Part shown: one piece after another, positions 55,493 to 62,970 of the stretch
Position numbering within the stretch: position 1 is the stretch's first letter
Layout of the letters: the number at the start of each line of letters is the position of its first letter
Assembly: GCA_963703085.1 (NCBI GenBank)
Contig: OY969789.1
Coordinates: 2,728,001 to 2,792,000 of the forward strand
Reading direction: 5' to 3'
Length of the DNA stretch: 64,000 nt
Source: DATAEG01 sp963703085
GTDB lineage: Bacteria > Actinomycetota > Actinomycetes > Mycobacteriales > Jatrophihabitantaceae
The notes under the pieces: model-generated
The model's input: only the letters and a program-made list of their open reading frames with translations
Told to the model about the DNA's origin: nothing
Database searches by the model: none
Translations under genes and position numbers: made by a program

Positions 55493-56596
55493 TCAGACCG
55501 TGCCGAGCGCGGCGAAGCGGGCTCCGCTGGTGGTGGTGAGCAGGTCGGCGAGCCGGATCGACTCCTGCGGGATGAATCCGGTGCTCGGGAGCCGGCCTTC
55601 GGCGACCAGCTCGACGACCGCGACCGCCGAGGCGGCGGTGGTCCACGAAATGGCCCGCCAGGTGCGGCCGTTGATCTCCAGCGGCTGATAGGCGCGCACG
55701 TACTGCTTACGGGTGACCTGCCCCGCGGCGGTGTCCCCGACCCCGTTCGTGGTGCCTTCGACGGCCGCGTGCAGGTAGACCACGTCGTCGTCCACCGGCG
55801 GCTTGGCGTTGACGAGGATCTCGCCGGCCAGCTCGCGCCGCTCGCGCAGGTTCAGCTCGTCGAAGAAGAAGCGCATCAGCTCGAAGTGACCGGGGTAGCG
55901 CATCGTCTTGTAGTCCAGGCGCTGCACCCGGCCCTCGTAGGTCTCGCACATCGTGCCCAGGCCACCGGAGGTGAGTGATGCCTCGAGCTCGATGCCACCG
56001 ATGACGACGCGTTCGTGCTCGCTCATGGCCGGGACCATCTGCCGGATGCCACCACGGAGCACCTCGCAGTCGTTGAGGTACTCGTTGACGACGCCCTCGG
56101 CCGACCAGTTGAACGCGTAGCCAAGCAGGCCGGCCGGATGGCGGGGCAGCGCGCCGACCTTCAGCTCGATGCTGCGGATGGTGGCGAACTGCTCGGCCAG
56201 CGACGCCCCGACGATGCCGATCAGCCCCGGCGCCAGACCGCACTGCGGAGCAAGCACGTGCTGTGGGTCTTGCGCGGCCAGCTGCATGACGCGCTGGGTG
56301 GTCGGGACGTCCTCGGTGAGGTCGAAGTAGTGGATCGCGACGTCGTGGGCGACCTCGGCGACCGGCAGGTTCAGATGGAAGGGCAAGCAGGACACCACCG
56401 CGTCGGCGCCCTTCAGCGCGGTGCGCAGCGCCTCCGCGTCGCGCACGTCCAGCGCCTCGGTCTTGAACGGCAGGTCGGTGCGTTCCCGCGCGTCGTAGGC
56501 GACGACGCTGAACCCGGCGTCGGCGAGCAGGGTGGCGACGAGCTCGCCCACCTTGCCCAGCCCGATGACACGGACGGAGTTGATCAAGCGGGACAT
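55493..56596 (-). CDS. Saccharopine dehydrogenase family protein (probable lysine 6-dehydrogenase)
   Basis: 367 aa with an N-terminal Rossmann domain (RVIGLGKVGELVATLLADAGF) and the saccharopine-dehydrogenase C-terminal domain. Lysine 6-dehydrogenases (LysDH) belong to this family and form L-2-aminoadipate semialdehyde, the substrate of the next gene's enzyme. In Ruegeria pomeroyi a lysine dehydrogenase is paired with the same type of aldehyde dehydrogenase. The pair here therefore reads as a lysine catabolic operon, although a saccharopine route cannot be excluded. ATG 56596 is the start. Confidence 0.83.
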   Translation of the reverse strand: MSRLINSVRVIGLGKVGELVATLLADAGFSVVAYDARERTDLPFKTEALDVRDAEALRTALKGADAVVSCLPFHLNLPVAEVAHDVAIHYFDLTEDVPTTQRVMQLAAQDPQHVLAPQCGLAPGLIGIVGASLAEQFATIRSIELKVGALPRHPAGLLGYAFNWSAEGVVNEYLNDCEVLRGGIRQMVPAMSEHERVVIGGIELEASLTSGGLGTMCETYEGRVQRLDYKTMRYPGHFELMRFFFDELNLRERRELAGEILVNAKPPVDDDVVYLHAAVEGTTNGVGDTAAGQVTRKQYVRAYQPLEINGRTWRAISWTTAASAVAVVELVAEGRLPSTGFIPQESIRLADLLTTTSGARFAALGTV

Positions 56597-56632
56597 GACC
56601 TGCCTCTCCAGGAGCGGAATGCGATAGCGCTG

Positions 56633-56672
56633 CTTACGTTCTCACCGATGGTATCGTAAGTTCAACTGTTGA
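56633..56672. promoter_or_regulatory. Operator region between the lysine-degradation operon and its LysR gene
   Basis: Two palindromic elements lie in the 110-bp divergent intergenic space: CTTACG (56633-56638) paired with CGTAAG (56655-56660), and TCAACTGTTGA (56662-56672), a perfect 5-1-5 repeat. LysR proteins bind interrupted palindromes in such divergent gaps, so this is the likely site of the regulator encoded at 56707. Confidence 0.55.
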
Positions 56673-56706
56673 CTACCGCGCCCAGGTGTGAGATCGAGGA
56701 GCCGTC

Positions 56707-57642
56707 GTGAGCCTGTCCCGCGAGGCGCTTCGGACCGGTCCCGGCGGCCCACCCGATCTGGATGTCGGCCGGCTGCGGACGCTGCGGGAGGTCTCGCTGC
56801 GCGGATCGATCGCCGCCGCCGCGCGCGCTCTGGGCCTGACCCCGTCTGCGGTGTCCCAGCAGCTTGCCGTGCTGGAGCGGGAGGCCGGCACCGCGCTGCT
56901 GGATCGCACCACCCGCGGGGTCGAGCTCACCGGCGCCGGTCATGCGCTGTGCGACCGGGCCGAGCGCATTCTCGACCTGCTGGCGTTGGCGCGCGCAGAC
57001 CTGGACCGGATGAACGGTTCGGTCAGCGGCCCGGTCCGGCTGGCCACGGTAGCCAGCGCTGCGGCCACCATCGTGTCGGCCGCAGTGTTGGCCCTGCGGG
57101 TCGCCCATCCGGACATCGAGGTCACCGTGGTCGCCGCCGACCCGTCGCGCAGCATCGGGCTGCTGCAGTCCGGTGACGTCGACGTGGCCGTGGTGGACGA
57201 GTACGACCAGCAGCCGTTGGCCTTCCCGGACCACCTGATCAGCCGCGAGCTGCGCAGCGAGGCCCTCGTCGTCGTCGCGCCTCCCGGGTTGCTGCCGCGG
57301 CGACGGATCCGGCTCGCCGAGCTTGCCGAGCGTGACTGGGTGATGCCGCCGGAGGACGCCGCCTGCGGCGCCGCGGTACGTGCGGCATGCCGGCGCGAGG
57401 GGTTCGAACCCCGGGTGCGCTGGGAGACCGACGACATGCTGCTGCTGGAACGAGCCGTGGCAGCCGGACACGGCGTTGCCGTGTTGCCACGGCTGGCCGT
57501 CGCTGCTGAACTCGGCGAAGTGGATTTACGCGAGCTTGCCGAACCGGCCATCCGCCGCGACTTACGCGCGATCAGTCGTACCGGAGCGCAAGCCCGGCCG
57601 GTCGTCCGGGCCGTCGTCGACGCGCTGGCCGACTTGTCCTGA
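56707..57642 (+). CDS. LysR-family transcriptional regulator
   Basis: 311 aa. The N-terminal HTH is SIAAAARALGLTPSAVSQQLAVLEREAG, and the effector-binding domain covers about residues 95-300. It is transcribed divergently from the lysine-degradation genes, the usual layout for a LysR activator of an adjacent operon. GTG 56707 is the start. Lysine or a pathway intermediate is the guessed coinducer. Confidence 0.88.
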   Translation: MSLSREALRTGPGGPPDLDVGRLRTLREVSLRGSIAAAARALGLTPSAVSQQLAVLEREAGTALLDRTTRGVELTGAGHALCDRAERILDLLALARADLDRMNGSVSGPVRLATVASAAATIVSAAVLALRVAHPDIEVTVVAADPSRSIGLLQSGDVDVAVVDEYDQQPLAFPDHLISRELRSEALVVVAPPGLLPRRRIRLAELAERDWVMPPEDAACGAAVRAACRREGFEPRVRWETDDMLLLERAVAAGHGVAVLPRLAVAAELGEVDLRELAEPAIRRDLRAISRTGAQARPVVRAVVDALADLS

Positions 57643-57652
57643 CTAGAGCGTC

Positions 57653-58291
57653 CTAGCGCTTGACCGCGACCAGCAGTCCGTCACCGACCGGGAGCAGCGC
57701 TGGGACGAGGCGCTCGTCGTCGCGCACTGCCTTGACCAGCTCACGCACAGCAACAGTGCCGTCGTCGCGGACGGCCGGGTCGGCGACCCGGTCACCGCGC
57801 AGCGAGTTGTCGAAGGCGACCACGCCGCCGGTGCGCAGCAGCCGCACCGCTTGCTGGTAGTAGTCGCCGTAAGCGACCTTGTCCGCATCGACGAACACCA
57901 TGTCGTAGGCGGAGTCGGTGAGCCGCGGCAGCACTTCACCGGCTGCGCCGTTGATGGTGCGGAACCGTGACGCGCCGAATCCTGCCTCGGCGTACGCATC
58001 CCGAGCGGCCTTCTGGTTCTCCGGCTCGATGTCGACGGTGGTCAGCACGCCGTCGGACTGCATGCCGCGCATCAACCAGACTCCGGACGTGCCGGCACCG
58101 GTGCCCACCTCGACCACGGCGCGTGCGCCGAGAGCCGCGGCGAGAAACCGCAACGTGGCCCCGCCGGCCGGCCCGATCGGGATGCAGCCGAGTTCATGGC
58201 CACGAGCGCGGGCGGAGGTGAGCACCTCGTCCTCCTCGACGTAGCCCTCCACGAAGGTCAAACTCGGGACGCCCAGCATCGCTTCTGCCAT
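57653..58291 (-). CDS. Class I SAM-dependent O-methyltransferase
   Basis: 212 aa of the catechol/caffeoyl-CoA O-methyltransferase type. It has the SAM motif VVEVGTGAGTSGVWLMRGM, TVDIEPE, and metal-binding Asp candidates in DMVFVDADK and FDNSLRG. It corresponds in position to Rv1220c, just before sigE in mycobacteria. ATG 58291 has TAAGCT 6 nt upstream. Confidence 0.9.
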   Translation of the reverse strand: MAEAMLGVPSLTFVEGYVEEDEVLTSARARGHELGCIPIGPAGGATLRFLAAALGARAVVEVGTGAGTSGVWLMRGMQSDGVLTTVDIEPENQKAARDAYAEAGFGASRFRTINGAAGEVLPRLTDSAYDMVFVDADKVAYGDYYQQAVRLLRTGGVVAFDNSLRGDRVADPAVRDDGTVAVRELVKAVRDDERLVPALLPVGDGLLVAVKR

Positions 58292-58297
58292 GCGGCG

Positions 58298-58303
58298 AGC
58301 TTA
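58298..58303 (-). promoter_or_regulatory. -10 element (TAAGCT) of the O-methyltransferase gene, leaderless
   Basis: TANNNT ends 6 nt before ATG 58291. Confidence 0.5.
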
Positions 58304-58345
58304 GAGCCTCGTCTCGGCATTGCGACCTGCCAGGTGACGCCGCGC

Positions 58346-58705
58346 TCAGAAGTTCAAGACACTGAGCAACTGGGTCGGCAGGCCGATCGAGGCGATGCCC
58401 AACCAGAGCGAACGGGCCAGCCAGCACCACCGCCGATGGCCCTTGCCGCGCTGCACTCCGAATGACCCCAGCAACACAGCGACGAGCCCGGCGAGGACTG
58501 CCAGAACGATCCATCGCCCCCGTACCGACCCGATCGCTACGGCGATGGCGATCGCCCACACCAGCAGCCCGATTCCGAACGGAGCCTTGGACAGCACCGC
58601 CTCGCGATCGCGCCACGGTTGGCGTGCCGGGACCCCGCAGGGACACGCCGGGACAGCAGCGGTGGCGCGGGCAGCGCCGTTCGACGACTCGCGGGGAACG
58701 GGCAT
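58346..58705 (-). CDS. Hypothetical small membrane protein
   Basis: 119 aa with two to three hydrophobic segments (about residues 44-60, 64-82 and a weaker one near 95-112) and a polar, Cys-containing N-terminus (PACPCGVPAR). I recognise no family. It is divergent from the HEAT-repeat gene. Coding seems real from the third-position GC and length, but it is unconfirmed. Confidence 0.5.
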   Translation of the reverse strand: MPVPRESSNGAARATAAVPACPCGVPARQPWRDREAVLSKAPFGIGLLVWAIAIAVAIGSVRGRWIVLAVLAGLVAVLLGSFGVQRGKGHRRWCWLARSLWLGIASIGLPTQLLSVLNF

Positions 58706-58777
58706 CCGGCCGCCTTACCCGTCCGGCTCGGGTGCGACACGCACTTCCAGCCGCGGTGGGGCTGGAACACTCACCGG

Positions 58778-59353
58778 ATGCCGGACCTTTCCGCGGACCA
58801 GCCCGACCTGCACGGCACGCCGGCGGCGAACGTCGCTCGGCTACGAGAGCTGGTCGGGGCCGACGCGGTAGCGGGCTGGTGTGCCGATCTGCTCACCGGC
58901 CGCGTCGGGTATGACGATCCCGGCCACCCGACGCTGGAGTGGCTGGGAGGCGCCGCGACGCGCTACGAGCTGCAACGGGGGCGGCTTGTCGAACGTGGCA
59001 CCGATTACTGGCCGCGGGTGTGGGCGGCGCGCGGACTGCTCCACTCGTACCTTCCGGCAGCTCGCGCGGCTGTCGTCGACGCGCTGCGCGATCCCGCCTG
59101 GCGGGTCCGGGAGATGGCCGCCAAGGTCATTGGCAAATGGGAAGTCGACGGCGCTGCCGAGCAGCTCCTCGTTCTGGCGGCCGACCCGGTTGCCCGGGTG
59201 CGCTCCGCGGCTGTACGTGCGCTTGCCGTGGTGGGGGAGGCGGAGTGCATACGTGTTCTCCGCGACGCGCGCGACGACGCCGACCCGCGGGTGCGGGCCG
59301 ACGCCGAGCGAGCAGTGCAGCTGATCCGCCGGCGGCTGGACCGGCCGCTGTGA
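58778..59353 (+). CDS. HEAT-repeat protein
   Basis: 191 aa with alpha-helical HEAT-like repeats from about residue 85: AARAAVVDALRDPAWRVREMAAKVIGKWE, AAEQLLVLAADPVARVRSAAVRALAVVGE and a third copy to the end. Such proteins act as scaffolds; no partner is indicated. ATG 58778 is the start. It lies 7 bp from the convergent efflux-pump gene. Confidence 0.75.
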   Translation: MPDLSADQPDLHGTPAANVARLRELVGADAVAGWCADLLTGRVGYDDPGHPTLEWLGGAATRYELQRGRLVERGTDYWPRVWAARGLLHSYLPAARAAVVDALRDPAWRVREMAAKVIGKWEVDGAAEQLLVLAADPVARVRSAAVRALAVVGEAECIRVLRDARDDADPRVRADAERAVQLIRRRLDRPL

Positions 59354-59360
59354 CGGCACC

Positions 59361-60974
59361 TCAGGCCGCGGCGCCGAGCAGGGCCGGGCTGCTGTCCTGC
59401 TGCAGCGAGTCGATCGGCTCGACGTCCGCGCCGGGCACGACCTGCGCGTCGGTGCGACCCAGCATCTTCGCGGTGAGGATCGCCAGCCCGACGAACACCA
59501 CAGCGGCCGCGATGGCAGCCACGTGCAGGCCGTCGGTGAAGGCGGCGCGGGCTGCCGTCGCGAGCGCGGTGCCGGTGGAGTGATCGAGCCGGCCGGCCAC
59601 GTTAAGTGCGTCCGGAAGGCTCTCCCGCGCTGACCCTGCGGTGCTCGCGGTCAGGCCGAGGTGGGCCCCAGCCAGGTGTCCGCGGAAGACGGCAGTGGCG
59701 ATGCTGCCGATCACGGCGATGCCGACCGCCATCCCCAATTCGTTGCCGGTCTCGGAAACCGCTGATGCGGTACCGGCCTCGGTCGGGCTGACCGACCCGA
59801 CGATGAGGTTGGTGAACAGCGCGGGCATCGGCCCCATCCCGCCCCAGATGACCATGATCGTCAGCAGCAACCATGGGGAGCTTGCCGTTCCGACCTGGGT
59901 GAGCATCAGGAAGCCGAGTGCACTGACCATCATCCCGGCCGCCGAGACCCGGGCGGCTCCGTAGCGCGCGGCCAGCTTCGGTGCGAACATGCTGCCCAGC
60001 AGCATCGCCAGCGAACCGGGGACCAGCCACATCCCGGCGCGCAGCGTCGACAGGTTCAGCACCAGCTGCACGTACTGACTGATCACGTAGAACACGCCGG
60101 CCATCGTCACCGCACCGAACACCGAGACGAGCATGGCGGAGGCGAAGGTGTGGTTGGCGAACAGTTTCAGATCGAGCAGTGGGTTCGCGGCGACTCGCTG
60201 GCGGCGCAGGAAGACTCCGCCGACGATCAACCCGCCGACGATCCCCAGCACCGGTGCCGTGCTCATCCCGTTGTTGGCCAGCGTCTTGATCCCGTACACG
60301 ATCGGCAGGATGGTGCCGAGGCTCAGCCCGACGCTGAGCAGGTCCGGCAGCCCGCCGGCGGGGTTGCGCTGCTCGGGCAGCAGCAGCGGACCGACGATCA
60401 GCAGCAGCACCATCACCGGCACGCCGAGCAGGAACGCCGAGCCCCACCAGAAATGCTCGAGCAACAGCCCACCGACCAGCGGACCCACGATGGTGCCGCC
60501 CATGAAGCAGCTGATCCAGACGGCGATCGCGGTGCCGCGTTGGGTCGGATCGCGGAACATCGTGCTGATCAGCGAGAGTGTCGAAGGCATCAGGGTCGCG
60601 CCGGCGATGCCGAGCAGCGCGCGGGTTGCGATCAGCATCTCGGCGTTCACCGAGTACGCGGCCACGATGGAAACGGCCCCGAAGACCCCGGCGCCGATCA
60701 GCAGCAGCCGGCGTCGTCCGATCCGATCGCCGAGCGCGCCCATCGTGATGAGGAAGCCGGCGACCATGAACCCGTAGATGTCCATGATCCACAGCGTCTG
60801 GGTGCCGCTGGGCTTGAGGTCGGCGCTGACGTGGGGGAGGGCCAGGTACAGCACGCTCATGTCGATGGACAGCAAGAGCGTGGGCAGCGCGAGCACGGCG
60901 AGGCCGAACCAGGCGCGGCGCCCGGCGCGCTCGGCGGTCGGTGCCGCGGTGCTGGTTGCTGGGTCGTTCGTCAT
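59361..60974 (-). CDS. MFS drug efflux transporter, DHA2 (14-TM) family
   Basis: 537 aa with 14 predicted TM segments. It has motif A GDRIGRRRLLLIG, motif C-like WISCFMGGTIVGPLVGG, and the C-terminal ETGNELGMAVGIAVIGS typical of EmrB/QacA drug:H+ antiporters. ATG 60974 follows GAGGGG. It is divergent from a HxlR-type regulator gene across 103 bp of AT-rich DNA, an arrangement typical of an inducible efflux pump and its repressor. Substrates are unknown. Confidence 0.9.
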   Translation of the reverse strand: MTNDPATSTAAPTAERAGRRAWFGLAVLALPTLLLSIDMSVLYLALPHVSADLKPSGTQTLWIMDIYGFMVAGFLITMGALGDRIGRRRLLLIGAGVFGAVSIVAAYSVNAEMLIATRALLGIAGATLMPSTLSLISTMFRDPTQRGTAIAVWISCFMGGTIVGPLVGGLLLEHFWWGSAFLLGVPVMVLLLIVGPLLLPEQRNPAGGLPDLLSVGLSLGTILPIVYGIKTLANNGMSTAPVLGIVGGLIVGGVFLRRQRVAANPLLDLKLFANHTFASAMLVSVFGAVTMAGVFYVISQYVQLVLNLSTLRAGMWLVPGSLAMLLGSMFAPKLAARYGAARVSAAGMMVSALGFLMLTQVGTASSPWLLLTIMVIWGGMGPMPALFTNLIVGSVSPTEAGTASAVSETGNELGMAVGIAVIGSIATAVFRGHLAGAHLGLTASTAGSARESLPDALNVAGRLDHSTGTALATAARAAFTDGLHVAAIAAAVVFVGLAILTAKMLGRTDAQVVPGADVEPIDSLQQDSSPALLGAAA

Positions 60975-61022
60975 GAGCTGCGTCCCCTCAGTGGCTGTGG
61001 TGTTGAAGTAAAACTAACAGGT

Positions 61023-61071
61023 AACCAATAGAGTCTGTCAACTACCAATTTCGAATCAGTTGGTTTAGGAT
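61023..61071. promoter_or_regulatory. Divergent operator and leaderless promoter for pump and regulator
   Basis: Three ACCAA-type half-sites lie at 61024-61028, 61044-61048 and, inverted, TTGGT at 61060-61064. TAGGAT (61066-61071) is a -10 element ending 6 nt before ATG 61078. The segment is far more AT-rich than its surroundings. HxlR binding here would control both genes. Confidence 0.55.
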
Positions 61072-61077
61072 TGAGAC

Positions 61078-61740
61078 ATGCCGAAGCGCAGCTATCACGA
61101 CGCCTGTGGAATGGCCCGTGGATTGGATGTGGTGGGCGAACGCTGGGCCCTGCACGTCGTCCGCGAGCTCCTGCTGGGCCCGAAGCGGTTCACCGACCTG
61201 CGAGTCGGGCTGCCGGGGATCAGTTCCCGGGTCCTGTCCGAGCGGCTCGATGAGTTGACCGAGGCCGCCGTGGTGACCCGGCACCGATTGGCCCCGCCCG
61301 CCGGATCCTGGGTCTACGACCTCACCGAGTGGGGTCGTGAGCTGGGCGTCGTGGTCGATCAGATCGGCCGCTGGGGCGCGCGTTCGCCGTTCGGTGAGCC
61401 GGACGCCACGATGAGTGCCGATGCACTCGGGCTCTCGATGCGCAACATGTTCTCGCCCGCGGCAGGGGCCGGGGTGCACGGTAAGTTCGGCGTGCACGTC
61501 GAGGACAACCACTACGTGGTGACCGTGGACGACGGCAGCATCGATGTTCGCCGCGGTGAGGCAGTCGAGGCTGACGCGGTACTCGCCGGCGGGGTGGACG
61601 CGATCGCGGAAGTGCTCTACCTGGGCGGCGACCTGGCCACGGCTGTTGCCGACGGCACCGTCGCGCTGTCCGGATCGCGGCGCGCCGCGGAGCAGTTCGT
61701 GAAACTGTTCGGGCTTCCCGATCCGGCGCCGGTCAGCTGA
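61078..61740 (+). CDS. HxlR-family transcriptional regulator with SCP2-like domain
   Basis: 220 aa. The N-terminal winged helix of the HxlR family starts with the conserved Cys (YHDACGMARGLDVVGERWALHVVRELLLGPKRFTDL), followed by a C-terminal SCP2-like domain (about 125-215, VTVDDGSIDVRRGEAVEADAVLAGG). A leaderless message is likely from the -10 element. It probably represses the divergent efflux pump, using the SCP2-like domain as ligand pocket. Confidence 0.87.
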   Translation: MPKRSYHDACGMARGLDVVGERWALHVVRELLLGPKRFTDLRVGLPGISSRVLSERLDELTEAAVVTRHRLAPPAGSWVYDLTEWGRELGVVVDQIGRWGARSPFGEPDATMSADALGLSMRNMFSPAAGAGVHGKFGVHVEDNHYVVTVDDGSIDVRRGEAVEADAVLAGGVDAIAEVLYLGGDLATAVADGTVALSGSRRAAEQFVKLFGLPDPAPVS

Positions 61741-61765
61741 GGCCCAGGCCGCACCGGTGCGTGCT

Positions 61766-61791
61766 GGAACGTGAACGCCGGCTGAGCCGTT
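61766..61791 (+). promoter_or_regulatory. ECF sigma-dependent promoter of sigE (GGAAC-N17-CGTT)
   Basis: GGAAC at 61766-61770 and CGTT at 61788-61791 are spaced by 17 nt, matching the actinobacterial ECF sigma consensus. It lies about 90 nt before the sigE start, which fits autoregulation. Confidence 0.6.
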
Positions 61792-61881
61792 GGTGCAGGC
61801 GGGGCAATCTGCTGGTTCTCTGATGTTCCGCGACCCGTTCGCGGACGGAAGCATCAGCCCCCGAGGGAGTGATCGGTCGCG

Positions 61882-62517
61882 GTGAACGACAAGACCCGAC
61901 ACCAGGAACCGGCTGTGGCCGGCGCCGACGGATCGGTCCCGGGCGCCTGGGTGCCGCCGAGTTGGGATGAGGTCGTCCGCCAGCACGCCGACCGGGTCTA
62001 CCGGCTGGCCTACCGCCTTGCCGGCAACCGAGCAGACGCCGAGGACCTCACCCAGGAGACCTTCGTCCGGGTGTTCCGCTCACTGGCCGACTACCAGCCC
62101 GGCACGTTCGAGGGCTGGCTGCACCGCATCACCACCAACCTCTTCCTGGACATGGTGCGCCGCCGTGCCCGGATCCGCTTCGACGCGTTGCCCGAAGACG
62201 CCTCCGATCGGCTCGCCTCGTCCGCAGCCGGTCCAGAGCAGACCTTCCATGACATGCACCTCGACCCGGAGATCCAGCGGGCTCTCGACGCATTGCCCGC
62301 TGACTTCCGGGCCGCCGTCGTGCTCTGCGACCTCGAAGGCTTGTCCTACGAGGAGATCGCCGCCACGCTAGGGGTGAAGGTCGGTACCGTTCGCTCCCGC
62401 ATCCACCGCGGACGAGTGTTGCTCCGCGAAGCGCTGGCGCACCGTGCACCGGGCGTGCGGCCGACCGAGCCGGGCGTGGGCGCTCCGAGCGCACAGAGAA
62501 CGGGGGTGTCGCGATGA
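61882..62517 (+). CDS. sigE: ECF RNA polymerase sigma factor SigE
   Basis: 211 aa ECF sigma factor for envelope stress. Region 2 lies at about residues 33-100 (RLAGNRADAEDLTQETFVRVFRSL) and region 4 at about 140-180 (LPADFRAAVVLCDLEGLSYEEIAATLGVKVGTVRSRIHRGR). The downstream order rseA then htrA matches Rv1221-Rv1223. GTG 61882 follows GAGGGAG. It is coupled to the anti-sigma gene by an ATGA overlap. Confidence 0.93.
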   Translation: MNDKTRHQEPAVAGADGSVPGAWVPPSWDEVVRQHADRVYRLAYRLAGNRADAEDLTQETFVRVFRSLADYQPGTFEGWLHRITTNLFLDMVRRRARIRFDALPEDASDRLASSAAGPEQTFHDMHLDPEIQRALDALPADFRAAVVLCDLEGLSYEEIAATLGVKVGTVRSRIHRGRVLLREALAHRAPGVRPTEPGVGAPSAQRTGVSR

Positions 62518-62897
62518 CTCGCCACCTTCCCGTTGCGCACCTCTCCGACGAGGCGATCGCCGCAGTCGCCGATGGAGTGTTGGTGGGCGCGCCGTTGGCC
62601 CGCGCCGAACGCCACCTGGGCAGCTGCCTGGACTGCGCGCAGGAGGTGGTCGCCCAGCGGCAAGCCAGCTTTGCGTTGCGCGCGGCGTCCATCCCGTGCC
62701 TGCCCGGCGACCTCGCCGACCGGCTCCGCGGCTTGCCCCACACCATTTCGTTGGAGGCACCGGACATCGTCTGTTCGGTGCTCGGCGACAACGGCCAGCC
62801 GATGTTCGCCGCGTTCGGTACCGCGGGCGAATCGACCCTCGGCGCATCCGCCGAGCCGGCCGGCCGATCGACGCCGCGTCGGTGGCTCGGTCGCTGA
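62514..62897 (+). CDS. rseA: Anti-sigma factor RseA (zinc-binding)
   Basis: 127 aa with the ZAS motif H-x3-C-x2-C in RHLGSCLDC (about residues 34-41). It binds and inhibits SigE; release follows proteolysis or phosphorylation in relatives. A soluble protein with no TM segment, as in mycobacterial RseA. It overlaps sigE by 4 bp. Confidence 0.9.
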   Translation: MTRHLPVAHLSDEAIAAVADGVLVGAPLARAERHLGSCLDCAQEVVAQRQASFALRAASIPCLPGDLADRLRGLPHTISLEAPDIVCSVLGDNGQPMFAAFGTAGESTLGASAEPAGRSTPRRWLGR

Positions 62898-62970
62898 ATC
62901 GTCTGTTCCGGTGTGCCGATCCGGCACCCGACGGTGCGCAACAGGTGATTGCTGAGGCAGACTCGAACCC

